This document shows positions 1 through 7,353 of a stretch of DNA of 35,507 nucleotides, in pieces; the stretch's first letter is position 1, and every line of letters starts with the position of its first letter. The notes beneath the pieces are model-generated. The model was not told where the DNA came from. It ran no database searches and worked only from the letters and a program-made list of their open reading frames with translations. Source of the DNA: an uncultured bacterium. Lineage in GTDB: Bacteria > Bacillota > Clostridia > Lachnospirales > Lachnospiraceae. The stretch is taken from the NCBI GenBank assembly GCA_945949875.1, contig CAMFGH010000019.1, positions 1 to 35,507 on the forward strand, in the 5' to 3' direction. The position numbers were made by a program, and so were the translations under genes.

Positions 1-153
1 AGCCCGGTCTGTGCCACGGATATTCCCTTTTTCATCATCAAAATACCGGTCACATTCTTTTCCATGAAAACTCTCTGAAAATCCCATAGAAACCAGTTTT
101 TTCCGAATCTCTTCTATATTATCAATTTTTAATTTTACTTCTGCTTCAATCAT
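1..153 (-). CDS. CYTH-domain / class IV adenylate cyclase-like protein (5' part only)
   Basis: The first 51 codons are present and the gene runs off the left edge of the window. The product starts MIEAEVKLKIDNIEEIRKKL. The alternating acidic pattern E-x-E-x-K near the N terminus is the hallmark of the CYTH fold (CyaB and thiamine-triphosphatase superfamily), in which these residues line a tunnel that binds a polyphosphate and metal ions. The following DRYFDDEKGNIRGTDRA matches the usual second strand region. The ATG at 153 has AAAGGA 8 nt upstream. The substrate cannot be told from this fragment: adenylate cyclase, triphosphatase and unknown CYTH enzymes all begin this way. No partner gene is visible, since the next gene to the right is unrelated. 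Confidence 0.7.
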   Translation of the reverse strand, partial: MIEAEVKLKIDNIEEIRKKLVSMGFSESFHGKECDRYFDDEKGNIRGTDRA

Positions 154-360
154 TTGCTTTATCCTTTTGTCTACACAGTCATACTTCTCCGATATATTGA
201 ACTACATTGAAAGCCAGGAATTATCTCAAAACGGATTTATCAATCTGATTCACATACTTATATACAATTTTTCATGTACATTCCCATTCTAGCTTAAGAA
301 GAAATGATTGTCATCTCCAGTTTCTATATCTCTCATAATCTTTTATTCAAAACCATCCGC

Positions 361-948
361 TCACAGTAAATAGCTTTCTATGTAGGAATCCAAAACACTT
401 CTGCTAAGTGGAGCCTTACTGGTTTCATGAGTAATCAACAACTTTTTCCCCAGCAAATATCCATTTCTTTCATAAATCTCTAGTTTCCTCATATTTTTTT
501 CAACATATTCCTTCTCCATGAAACTTTTAATTTTCATATCTATCGGCTCAATCCAGGGTTTTACCAGTCTTTTTCTCGCACCGCACATTTCATCAAACTG
601 CTTTTCCAATATCCTATTATCGTATATAAATTCTATTTCTTTCCATTTTGATATCACTCCTTCCAATGCTCGAATCAACTTTGCATCATATTCCTGTTGG
701 GCTACTTTTTGGGCATAATCCTTTTTCTTTTTGCTAATATACCTTCCATCAATGAAATATTGATCTGAACCATTACTGCTTGTACACCTCAACTTTCCCC
801 CAGGCAGTACATCAATCTCTTTCCGTACATTTTTCAATTGTTTTTCCAGGTATTTTCTTTCGTTTTTTACTTGCTTTAAAATGATTTTACCTCCTCTCAT
901 GCCTCTCTTTAATCTGAGGCAGTAGTATTTTTCTTGTTTTTTTCGCAT
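361..948 (-). CDS. Conserved hypothetical protein, probably an internally deleted nuclease-like protein
   Basis: The 195-residue product is very basic. Its N-terminal half (NERKYLEKQLKNVRKEI, then LPGGKLRCTSSNGSDQYFIDG) and its C-terminal end (EKNMRKLEIYERNGYLLG, then LITHETSKAPL) resemble the two ends of a clostridial family of about 300 residues. As I remember it, that family has a PD-(D/E)XK-like middle carrying a GERVRSKSE-type motif. That middle is absent here, and the two ends join around residues 135-150. The start is doubtful. The ATG at 948 has only a close AGGA. A perfect AGGAGGT lies at 889-895 and points at an ATT codon (880-882), as if an original ATG had been lost. The gene may therefore be a decaying remnant. 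Family assignment is from memory; no function is assigned. Confidence 0.5.
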   Translation of the reverse strand: MRKKQEKYYCLRLKRGMRGGKIILKQVKNERKYLEKQLKNVRKEIDVLPGGKLRCTSSNGSDQYFIDGRYISKKKKDYAQKVAQQEYDAKLIRALEGVISKWKEIEFIYDNRILEKQFDEMCGARKRLVKPWIEPIDMKIKSFMEKEYVEKNMRKLEIYERNGYLLGKKLLITHETSKAPLSRSVLDSYIESYLL

Positions 949-1075
949 TCATCCTGCTAATACCGCTTCTACAAAGATTTTCAACTATCAAGCAGTATAA
1001 AATCACATTATCGCGACAAAATGTGCAGAAAACATGAATTTTCTTACTGCCTGAAATTCCATTTTCTATTACCGG

Positions 1076-1215
1076 CGGTATTTTACTTTTTGGAATCTTT
1101 CGGGAACCCTTGCGGAGCCTTTCGGGAACCCTTTGGGGAGTCTTTTGGAAGCCTTCTGGAGTCCTATTTGAAGCCATTTGGGATCATTTTGAAGCCCTTT
1201 TTAGAGCCTTTCGAA
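1076..1215. repeat. Degenerate tandem repeat, about 11-12 nt period
   Basis: A run of imperfect units of the type GGGAACCCTTTC / GGAGCCTTTC / GAAGCCTTCTG fills this stretch, with about eleven units. One plus-strand frame reads as repeated E-P-F-G-like residues and one minus-strand frame as K-G-F-Q-like residues, but neither has a convincing ribosome site or protein family. I regard it as a non-coding minisatellite. It sits directly before a second, unrelated array in the gene-poor interval 949-1621. Confidence 0.7.
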
Positions 1216-1244
1216 TCCAATACATCATTGCGACAAACTGGAAT

Positions 1245-1490
1245 AATGATACAAATAGAAGATTTAGATAAAATAGAAGATTTAGATAAAATAGAATATT
1301 CAGATAAAATAGAATATTCAGATACAATAAAAAACTTAGATATAACAGAACACTCAAATAAAATAGAATACATAGATATACTAATAAACTTGGATATAAC
1401 AGAACACTCAGATAAAATAGAAAACTTAGATATAACAGAACACTTAGATATAACAACAATTAGATACAACAGAACGCTTAGATAAAACCA
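1245..1490. repeat. AT-rich tandem repeat array, 18 nt period, about 13 units
   Basis: Eleven consecutive 18 nt units run from 1261 to 1458, for example GATTTAGATAAAATAGAA twice in a row at 1261-1296, followed by variants such as AACTTAGATATAACAGAA (1333, 1423) and CACTCAGATAAAATAGAA (1405). A 16 nt unit precedes them (1245-1260) and two shortened 16 nt units follow (1459-1490). Because 18 is a multiple of three and the unit lacks stops, one plus-strand and two minus-strand frames stay open across the array. Openness is therefore not evidence of coding. There are no spacers between units, so this is not a CRISPR array. Confidence 0.85.
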
Positions 1491-1581
1491 GATTTACAAG
1501 CATCTTTATTATATGCACCGAGAAGAAAAATATCAACATAATTACAGAAGTTTTTTAAAGGAGAATGGTAAAGAATCCTTT

Positions 1582-1621
1582 AAAAAAGGAAACTCCTTTC
1601 CCCTGACAGAAAGTACTGTCA
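1582..1621 (-). terminator. Probable Rho-independent terminator of the HD-domain gene
   Basis: Read on the minus strand just after the stop at 1622, TGACAG-TACTTT-CTGTCA (1604-1621) forms a small hairpin. It is followed by GGAAA-GGAG-TTTCC (1588-1601) and then six T residues (1582-1587). The second stem is short, so the strength is uncertain. Confidence 0.5.
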
Positions 1622-2275
1622 TTACAGAACCTTCTGGCCATTGGAAAGAAGCTTAAAAGAGCAGCCCAGTATTTCTGCCGCCTTCCGGCACATTACCATC
1701 CTGCCCAGGAAAATATCGAAATACTCGAACATGGTACAGATATCTTCATCTATTTTCAGATTTAATGAAATAACTTTCTTCTCTTTATCTATGATTAATT
1801 CCGATTGGCAGACAGCGTAATTGACTCTGTCGTGGATATCAAAATTTGCCTTACCTTTGTTGCGAACACGATTTCTTCTGACATCCGTCTTATCTGCAAT
1901 GATCAGTGCCGCAGATATGGCATCCTTGGCACCGCCGGTTGATTCATCATGATTACCGATTGCTGAAACAACAACCAGACGGTCCCGGATATCCAGTTCC
2001 GTCTTTTCCAGAATCTGATTGGCAAGTATGGCCCCATACTCTGCATGACGGTTGCGGTTTATGGCATTTCCTATGTCATGCAGTAGTCCTGCTATTTTGG
2101 CCAGCTCTGCCTGATGTTTATCATAGCCAAGTACTTTTAATATCCGTTCTGCTTCTTTGGCTACTTTCACACAATGTTTGATGGAATGCTCGGTATAGCC
2201 CAGTATTTCCAGATTCTTATCCCCACTCTCGATCAGGCAGAGGATTTCTTCATTCTCTTTTAATTCTTTATACAT
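1622..2275 (-). CDS. HD-domain phosphohydrolase
   Basis: The 217-residue protein carries the HD-superfamily metal ligands in order: H in EHSIKHCVKV (about residue 30), HD in LLHDIGNAI (about 67), H in NRHAEYG (about 77), H in GNHDES (about 108), and D in ADKTDV (about 128). The family hydrolyses phosphate esters, often nucleotides, with divalent metals. The substrate here is unknown. No transmembrane segment or partner domain is seen. The ATG at 2275 has AGGAA about 8 nt upstream. It lies 74 bp downstream of phoU on the same strand with no obvious terminator between, so it could be read through from the phosphate operon. A weak terminator follows. Confidence 0.8.
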   Translation of the reverse strand: MYKELKENEEILCLIESGDKNLEILGYTEHSIKHCVKVAKEAERILKVLGYDKHQAELAKIAGLLHDIGNAINRNRHAEYGAILANQILEKTELDIRDRLVVVSAIGNHDESTGGAKDAISAALIIADKTDVRRNRVRNKGKANFDIHDRVNYAVCQSELIIDKEKKVISLNLKIDEDICTMFEYFDIFLGRMVMCRKAAEILGCSFKLLSNGQKVL

Positions 2276-2349
2276 TCTGATGTTCCTATATCTTTTCTTT
2301 CCCTTTTTACCATTTTAGGATTTTTCTACTTTTCCTTTTTATGGGATTC

Positions 2350-3006
2350 CTAATTTCCCTGCTTATCCTTTTTCCGGTCATCCAGAGAATAAATCACCCA
2401 TTCTGCGATATTGGTGGCGTGATCCCCGATACGCTCCAGATATTTTGCGATCATAAGCATATCGATTTCCTGCTCTCCACGCTTCGGGTCATTCTGAATC
2501 AGTTTTGTTACTTCCTGTTTGACCTGATCAAAGAGAGCATCTACCACATCGTCATGGTCGATAACCTCTTTTGCCTTCACTTTGTCTTTTTCAGTAAAGG
2601 CATCAATACTGTGGATCAGCATAATGGAAGCCTCTGATGCCATTTTGATGATGGTTTCATAATTTTCCATCCGCTCACTCTTTGCCAGCATGATCGTCAT
2701 TTCACTGATATCTGCTGCATGATCCCCGATTCTTTCCATATCCGTAACCATTTTCATGGCCGCTGTGATCATCCGTAAATCTCTGGCAACCGGCTGCTGC
2801 TGTATCAAAAGATTAAAGCAGATACTCTCAATATCACGCTGTTTTTTATCGATTGCAGTATCTTTTTCCATAATTTTTTTTGCCTTATCCACATCGGATT
2901 TGACAAGAGCTTCGATTGCTTCCTGTATATTTTCTTCTATCATGACTCCCATCTGAATCATTTCTTCATTTAAATTTTTCAACTGTTCGTCAAATTTAGT
3001 TCTCAT
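2350..3006 (-). CDS. phoU: Phosphate signalling complex protein PhoU
   Basis: The 218-residue all-helical product begins MRTKFDEQLKNLNEEMIQMG. It contains the two duplicated PhoU halves with the metal-binding motifs ERIGDHAADI (first half) and ERIGDHATNIAEW (second half). PhoU links the Pst transporter to the histidine kinase of the phosphate regulon and damps phosphate uptake. The start is the ATG at 3006 with AAAGGGGA upstream. A longer open frame reaches back into pstB but its N terminus does not fit the family. It is the last pst gene, 19 bp after pstB, the classical order. Confidence 0.95.
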   Translation of the reverse strand: MRTKFDEQLKNLNEEMIQMGVMIEENIQEAIEALVKSDVDKAKKIMEKDTAIDKKQRDIESICFNLLIQQQPVARDLRMITAAMKMVTDMERIGDHAADISEMTIMLAKSERMENYETIIKMASEASIMLIHSIDAFTEKDKVKAKEVIDHDDVVDALFDQVKQEVTKLIQNDPKRGEQEIDMLMIAKYLERIGDHATNIAEWVIYSLDDRKKDKQGN

Positions 3007-3025
3007 GAGATCCCCTTTCTCCCCA

Positions 3026-3790
3026 TTAACCGAATCTTCCGGTGATATAATCTTCTGTTCTTTTATCCTGCGGATAGGCAAAAAGCGTTTTGGTTTCACC
3101 ATATTCCACCATTTCTCCCACCAGGAAAAAAGCAGTATAGTCTGAAACCCTCAGTGCCTGCTGCATATTGTGGGTCACAATGACAATGGTATATTTCTTT
3201 TTCAGTTCTTCCATCAGATCTTCAATCTTGGATGTGGAAATAGGATCCAGCGCAGAGGTTGGTTCATCCATGAGAAGTATCGATGGCTTTACTGCCAGAG
3301 CCCTGGCGATACAGATTCTCTGCTGCTGTCCGCCGGACAGTCCAAGGGCTGATTTTTTCAGTCGGTCTTTTACTTCGTCAAAAATAGCGGCTCCCCTCAG
3401 ACTCTCTTCCACAATCTGATCCAGACGATGTTTGTCCCGGATTCCATGTACTCTCGGACCATATGCGATATTGTCATAGATGCTCATGGGGAATGGATTG
3501 GGCTGTTGAAATACCATCCCTACGTTTTCACGAAGCAGGGTGGTATCCACATTATCTGCATAAATGTCCTGCCCTTCCAGACGGACATCCCCTGTGATCC
3601 TTACATTTTCCACCAGATCGTTCATTCGATTCAGTGTCTTTAAAAAGGTGGACTTTCCGCATCCGGAGGGACCGATAAAAGCAGTCACCTTATTGGCATA
3701 GATATCCATGCTGACATCTTTTAACGCATGGTTATCTCCATAGTATAAATTCAGTTCATTGATTGATAATTTTACGTTATTCACACGCAT
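3026..3790 (-). CDS. pstB: Phosphate ABC transporter ATP-binding protein PstB
   Basis: The 254-residue ATPase shows Walker [10 protein letters not shown] (about residue 40), Q-loop VFQQPNPFP, signature LSGGQQQR, Walker [13 protein letters not shown] and H-loop VTHN. The sequence [16 protein letters not shown] after the Q-loop is typical of PstB. It powers phosphate import by the PstCA channel at the inner face of the membrane. The ATG at 3790 is preceded by AGGAG at 4 nt. A TTG directly upstream is in frame but too close to that site. A 74 bp gap separates it from pstA. Confidence 0.97.
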   Translation of the reverse strand: MRVNNVKLSINELNLYYGDNHALKDVSMDIYANKVTAFIGPSGCGKSTFLKTLNRMNDLVENVRITGDVRLEGQDIYADNVDTTLLRENVGMVFQQPNPFPMSIYDNIAYGPRVHGIRDKHRLDQIVEESLRGAAIFDEVKDRLKKSALGLSGGQQQRICIARALAVKPSILLMDEPTSALDPISTSKIEDLMEELKKKYTIVIVTHNMQQALRVSDYTAFFLVGEMVEYGETKTLFAYPQDKRTEDYITGRFG

Positions 3791-3864
3791 CAAACTCCTA
3801 CTTTTGTTATTCTTCTGTTCGGAATATGCTGATTCTTTCTAAAAGAAGCTTTCCGTAACAGGCG

Positions 3865-4728
3865 TTATTTTTGTCTTGTAGTATCAAAACGTTTGGTCAA
3901 ATACTTGGTCAGAATATTGATAATAAAGACAATGATCAATAACACATACGCAATTCCAAAGGCTGTATCAAAATCCCCTTCACTTGTAGCAGAAAGGTAT
4001 AACTGTATGGTAAGTGTACCGCCGGATTCAAACATTTTATCAAAGACTCCCAGAATTCCTTTGGGAAGTAGCTTTGCAGATCCTGCTGTAAAAATCAGTG
4101 CTGCCGATTCCCCTACAATACGACCGATTGCCAGAATCGCTCCAGTAATAATTCCGGGCATGGCAGAGGGTATCAGAATCGTTCTGATCATATACCATTT
4201 GCCTGCTCCCAAACCGATTGCTCCCTGCCTATATCCATCCGGGACTGTCTTCAGTGCTTCCTGGGTATTTCGGATGACCAGTGGAAGGACCATCAGGATC
4301 AAGGTGAGAGCACCGGATAGAATACAATATCCCAGTCCCAGCGTCTCAACAAAGAACATCATTCCAAACAGACCAAATATAATAGAAGGGATTCCGGAAA
4401 GTACTTCTGTGGCGAACTCAATGACGGTCACGATCTTTCCTTTTCCCGCATATTCATTTAAGAAAATAGCTGCGCCTACGCCGATGGGAATGGTAAAAAG
4501 CATGGTGAGCACAATGATCAAAATCGTATTAAAAATATTTCCTGCAATACCAATGGTTCCCTTTCGTACCGAAGTAACCGTTGTAAGAAAATCCCAGTTC
4601 ACCTGTCCTATCCCCTTGGATACTACAAATACAATGATCAGAAGCAGTAAAAGAATGGATAATAGAGCACTCAGTACAATAAGTCCTTTTATGATCTGGT
4701 CTGAAATTCGCCTTCTTTTTTTAATCAT
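3865..4728 (-). CDS. pstA: Phosphate ABC transporter permease PstA
   Basis: This 287-residue protein has about six hydrophobic segments. It carries the permease EAA-type loop region VPDGYRQGAIGLGAGKWYMI with IGRIVGESAALIFTAG, plus FATEVLSGIPSIIFGLFGMM, all typical of PstA. It forms the membrane channel with PstC. The ATG at 4728 has GGAG upstream and overlaps the end of pstC by 8 bp, which suggests coupled translation. Length and motifs are normal for the family. Confidence 0.95.
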   Translation of the reverse strand: MIKKRRRISDQIIKGLIVLSALLSILLLLLIIVFVVSKGIGQVNWDFLTTVTSVRKGTIGIAGNIFNTILIIVLTMLFTIPIGVGAAIFLNEYAGKGKIVTVIEFATEVLSGIPSIIFGLFGMMFFVETLGLGYCILSGALTLILMVLPLVIRNTQEALKTVPDGYRQGAIGLGAGKWYMIRTILIPSAMPGIITGAILAIGRIVGESAALIFTAGSAKLLPKGILGVFDKMFESGGTLTIQLYLSATSEGDFDTAFGIAYVLLIIVFIINILTKYLTKRFDTTRQK

Positions 4729-5632
4729 ATGCCCTCTCTCCTTTCTTTTTCATATGTGTTAAGAAAAGATTGATGATCACGATAAATATATAGAGCACCA
4801 GACCAACTGTGAACAGAACCCGCCGGTGCAGACCGGAGGAATAACCCATCTCACTTACCAGCTGCGTGGTAAGAAATCTTACCGAATTAAATGGAAGCGG
4901 AATATTCACTGCGCCACCGGCTACCATATTGATTGCCATAGCTTCTCCAATGGCACGACCGATTCCCAGAACAACTCCAGTCATAATACCCGAACGTGCC
5001 GCCGGAAGTACCACCTTGAATATAGTCTGAATCTTGCTGGCTCCCAGTGCAAGAGAAGCTGATCTTAAACTTCCCGGGACTGCCCGGATAGAGGATGCAC
5101 TGATATTGATCACTGTAGGCAAAATCATAATTGCCAGCACGATGATGGCAGAAAGAAGATTTGCTCCGCCGGTAAACTGATGTTCCGTACTACCCGCAAA
5201 TATCTTCTTTTCCATTTTATACATAAAGGGATTCAATATCATCATACCAATCAGACCATAAATAACAGATGGTATGGCTGCCAGAAGTTCCACCGCGGAT
5301 GATATGACTTTGGAGGTAGCCCGTCCCATTTTGCTTCCATCTGTAAAATCCGTCAAAAATACTGCTGTCAATATTCCAATCGGAACCCCTAAAAGTACTG
5401 ATCCAAAAGTTCCCACGATAGAAGAAAGAATGATATAAAATATACCATATGATGGCTGATCTGCCGAAGGTTTCCATACTGTTCCAAACAACAGCTCAGG
5501 TACACCCACCTCAAACAAGGCAGGTGTACCCTTCCAAAACATAAATATTGTTATGGCCAGTACAGAAACTACAGCGATACAACCAAATACCAAAAATATG
5601 TATCCTGCGAGTTTTTCTGTTTTTTTCTGCAT
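4721..5632 (-). CDS. pstC: Phosphate ABC transporter permease PstC
   Basis: A 303-residue membrane protein with about six hydrophobic segments. The conserved stretch AVELLAAIPSVIYGLIGMM and the loop VPGSLRSASLALGASKIQTI with IGRAIGEAMAINMVAGG identify the PstC subunit. The short hydrophilic insert around FAGSTEHQFTGG is normal in clostridial PstC. The ATG at 5632 lies 9 bp after the pstS stop, with AAGGTG upstream of it. With PstA it makes the phosphate channel. Confidence 0.95.
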   Translation of the reverse strand: MQKKTEKLAGYIFLVFGCIAVVSVLAITIFMFWKGTPALFEVGVPELLFGTVWKPSADQPSYGIFYIILSSIVGTFGSVLLGVPIGILTAVFLTDFTDGSKMGRATSKVISSAVELLAAIPSVIYGLIGMMILNPFMYKMEKKIFAGSTEHQFTGGANLLSAIIVLAIMILPTVINISASSIRAVPGSLRSASLALGASKIQTIFKVVLPAARSGIMTGVVLGIGRAIGEAMAINMVAGGAVNIPLPFNSVRFLTTQLVSEMGYSSGLHRRVLFTVGLVLYIFIVIINLFLTHMKKKGERAYD

Positions 5633-5641
5633 CTTTTCACC

Positions 5642-6463
5642 TTATTCCGGAATGATAAGTCCTGCACCTTTGATGATTTCTTTTCCTTCATCAGAGAATA
5701 CATAATCAAGCCATGCTTTTACCGCTTCGTTCTGCTCACTGATTTCCCCTTTGGTTGCCATAACGAAAGGTCTCTGAAGTGCATAAGTACCTGCTAATAC
5801 ATTAGCTTCTGTTGCTTCTACGCCATCCAGAGTAACAGCAGTTACTGTATCATCTACTACATCTAAGGAAACATATCCGATTGCTCCCGGAGTAGCTGCT
5901 ACTTTTGCAAGAACTGCGCCGGTAGAATCCAGCTCCTGTGCATATACACAGCTATCCTCTACTTCCAGAAGTTCTTCAAAAGCAGATCTGGTACCGGATT
6001 CGCTTTCACGTCCGATGACTACAATGGCTTCATCAGCACCACCAAGTTCACTCCAGTTGCTGATTTCACCGGTATAAATCTTAGCCAGTTCGTCTTTTGT
6101 TAAGCCGGTAACTGTGTTCTGCTTATCAATGATGACTGCGATTCCATCCAGTGCAATTACATTTTCTACTACACCGCTTTCTTTTTCTTCATCCTTTATA
6201 TTTCTGGATGCATTTCCGATATCTACGCTTCCTGCAATCAGGGATTCAATTCCGGCACCGGAACCTGTGTATTCTGTTGTTACTGTGATGTCGGGATTTA
6301 CTTCTGCAAAGCCTTCCATTAACGCTTCACATACTTTTTCCATGGAAGTGGAACCAGCAAGCGCTACTTTTTCAGCTTCCTTTTTTCCACATCCAACCAG
6401 AGTTGCTGCAACAAGAACTGTTGCCATTGCCAAACTTCCAAGTTTTAACCATTTGTTTTTCAT
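5642..6463 (-). CDS. pstS: Phosphate-binding lipoprotein PstS
   Basis: The product has 273 residues. The N terminus MKNKWLKLGSLAMATVLVA leads to a lipobox LVGC with C25 as the lipidated residue, so the protein is anchored on the outer face of the membrane. Phosphate-pocket motifs are visible: AGSTSMEKV (about residues 36-44), TGSGAGIESL, SVDIGNASR and GRESESGTRSAFEELL. Family members of this short type bind phosphate and deliver it to PstCA. The ATG at 6463 has GAGGT with good spacing. It is the first gene of the operon, behind a structured leader and a Pho-box-like promoter. Confidence 0.95.
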   Translation of the reverse strand: MKNKWLKLGSLAMATVLVAATLVGCGKKEAEKVALAGSTSMEKVCEALMEGFAEVNPDITVTTEYTGSGAGIESLIAGSVDIGNASRNIKDEEKESGVVENVIALDGIAVIIDKQNTVTGLTKDELAKIYTGEISNWSELGGADEAIVVIGRESESGTRSAFEELLEVEDSCVYAQELDSTGAVLAKVAATPGAIGYVSLDVVDDTVTAVTLDGVEATEANVLAGTYALQRPFVMATKGEISEQNEAVKAWLDYVFSDEGKEIIKGAGLIIPE

Positions 6464-6498
6464 AATTTCTACCTCTTTCTGGGATACTACTCATCTAT

Positions 6499-6590
6499 AC
6501 CTTAGAAATGTGCTCTGCCATTTCTAAGGTTTTCGCGGTATTCGCCAAGGTCTTGTGCAAGCACAGACTTTGGCTCATTACTCGCGAAAA
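6499..6590 (-). promoter_or_regulatory. Structured 5' leader of pstS
   Basis: Two helices stand between the promoter and pstS. A perfect 12 bp stem joins ACCTTAGAAATG (6499-6510) and CATTTCTAAGGT (6519-6530) around an 8 nt loop, ending about 36 nt before the start codon. Next to it TTTTCGCG (6530-6537) pairs with CGCGAAAA (6583-6590) and encloses an imperfect 14-15 bp hairpin at 6544-6574. The arrangement looks like a folded RNA or a small inverted-repeat element. I do not recognise a known riboswitch. Confidence 0.55.
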
Positions 6591-6623
6591 AAATATCCCT
6601 TGTTTTTTCTTACAAGGGATATT
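6587..6623 (-). terminator. Intrinsic terminator upstream of pstS
   Basis: A perfect 12 bp stem joins 6612-6623 and 6592-6603, with an 8 nt loop. On the minus strand it runs straight into a T stretch (6587-6593). It would end transcription coming from the antitoxin-toxin locus. If the pstS start site lies further upstream than the promoter proposed here, it would instead act as an attenuator in the pstS leader. Confidence 0.6.
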
Positions 6624-6674
6624 CTATAAAGGCTATGTAAAATATGTTATCGTGCTTATGTAAAATGAATGTAA
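6621..6674 (-). promoter_or_regulatory. Pho-box-like promoter of the pst operon
   Basis: Reading the minus strand, TTACAT occurs at 6674-6669 and again at 6663-6658, an exact 11 bp period. A third copy lies at 6640-6635. They are followed by a -10-like TATAGAAT (6628-6621), and no good -35 is present at the right distance. Repeats of TT(A/T)ACA with an 11 bp period are the known binding pattern of PhoP-type regulators in Bacillus, and a weak -35 fits an activator-dependent promoter. The assignment is inference from pattern and position. Confidence 0.55.
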
Positions 6675-6691
6675 TTTTTTAAAAATGTAGG

Positions 6692-6805
6692 TCAAGGATT
6701 CTGACTAACTTTTCGGATACCTTTTAACACTTGTACCTGAGCTGAATGGTCGAGTTTTTTCATATCTTTTTCTGCTTCTTCTAAAAACTCAATATTCCAT
6801 GTCAT
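6692..6805 (-). pseudogene. Truncated RelE/ParE-family toxin
   Basis: The 37-residue reading frame starts MTWNIEFLEEAEKDMKKL and continues to IRKVSQNP followed by TGA. This is a clear match to the N-terminal third of RelE/ParE-type mRNA interferase toxins, which are usually about 85-100 residues. The catalytic C-terminal strands and their basic residues are missing, and no continuation is found downstream, where the pst promoter region begins. The ATG overlaps the antitoxin stop in an ATGA arrangement, the usual layout of such modules. The toxin is almost surely inactive. Confidence 0.75.
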
Positions 6806-7125
6806 TCGATATCAGCATCCTCCGTATTTAAAAGTTCATCTTCACTGATTCCTAAATTACTCATTACAGAATCAAATGAAAGTGTTTTATTATTTCCATT
6901 ACCTTCCATTCGCTTATTTGCTTCTAATAAAAGGAAATAATCTTCCTCAATTTCTGTTAGTCTTGTATATTCTTCAGGTGACAAAATAATTGCAGAAGGT
7001 TGATTATTCTTTAAAACAATCAATTCTCTTTCAGAGCGAAGCCTGTCAAATATCTTTGCCGCCTGACCTTTGTTAAACTGTGAAATAGGAACCAAACTTT
7101 GCAAAAGATCTGCTGCAATTGCCAT
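6802..7125 (-). CDS. Phd/YefM-family antitoxin
   Basis: The 107-residue protein has an N-terminal Phd/YefM DNA-binding fold. The visible pattern is VPISQFNKGQAAKIFDRL followed by ELIVLKNNQPSAIILSPEEY, which is the family signature. The tail is acidic and likely unfolded, the part that would neutralise the toxin. The ATG at 7125 has GGAGGT at 8 nt. A TTG further upstream is in frame but overlaps that site. The partner toxin is truncated, so this antitoxin is effectively an orphan and may act only as a repressor or respond to toxins made elsewhere. Confidence 0.85.
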   Translation of the reverse strand: MAIAADLLQSLVPISQFNKGQAAKIFDRLRSERELIVLKNNQPSAIILSPEEYTRLTEIEEDYFLLLEANKRMEGNGNNKTLSFDSVMSNLGISEDELLNTEDADIE

Positions 7126-7157
7126 GATAAACACCTCCAATGCTTTCTTCTACTCCT

Positions 7158-7186
7158 ATTATATGCAGAAATCAGCAAAAAATCAA
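7158..7186 (-). promoter_or_regulatory. Sigma-70-type promoter of the antitoxin gene
   Basis: On the minus strand TTGATT (7186-7181) and TATAAT (7163-7158) are separated by exactly 17 bp. The ribosome site GGAGGT of the antitoxin gene begins about 20 nt downstream of the -10 box, giving a short leader. Confidence 0.7.
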
Positions 7187-7260
7187 CTATGGCGTTTGAT
7201 AATTTATCGTTAAATTTTCATTATAATTTGTTGTTTTTATTCTTTCGTCCCTTTTTGGGA

Positions 7261-7353
7261 TTAAATTGCTAACTCCATATATTTTTCCAGAATTTTGTAG
7301 AACAAAGATTCATCTGTAAAATCCAGCTCTCCAAAGGGTTTTACTTGCAGTAT
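7261..7353 (-). pseudogene. Possible remnant of an Rpn-type nuclease/transposase gene
   Basis: In the frame directly following the stop of the HD gene, codons read VKPFGELDFTDESLFYKILE and then KYMELAI before a stop at 7261. The pattern KPF-x-E-L-x-FTD-x-x-x-F-x-K-[VI]-[LM] is how many Rpn/PD-(D/E)XK transposase-family proteins begin. There is no start codon, and nothing of the rest of the protein is visible. Treat this as a weak call based on a remembered N-terminal motif. Confidence 0.3.

Noticed and set aside
1021-1485. Plus-strand 154-codon frame across both tandem arrays
   Set aside because: Open only because the 18 nt unit has no stop in that frame. No ribosome site, no family, and two minus-strand frames are open over the same bases.
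1245-1490. CRISPR-like periodicity
   Set aside because: Units follow each other directly without spacers and are only 18 nt, with graded sequence change. No cas genes are present.
3893-4762. Plus-strand 289-codon frame opposite pstA
   Set aside because: It is an antisense shadow of a well-supported pst gene, with no ribosome site or recognisable motifs.
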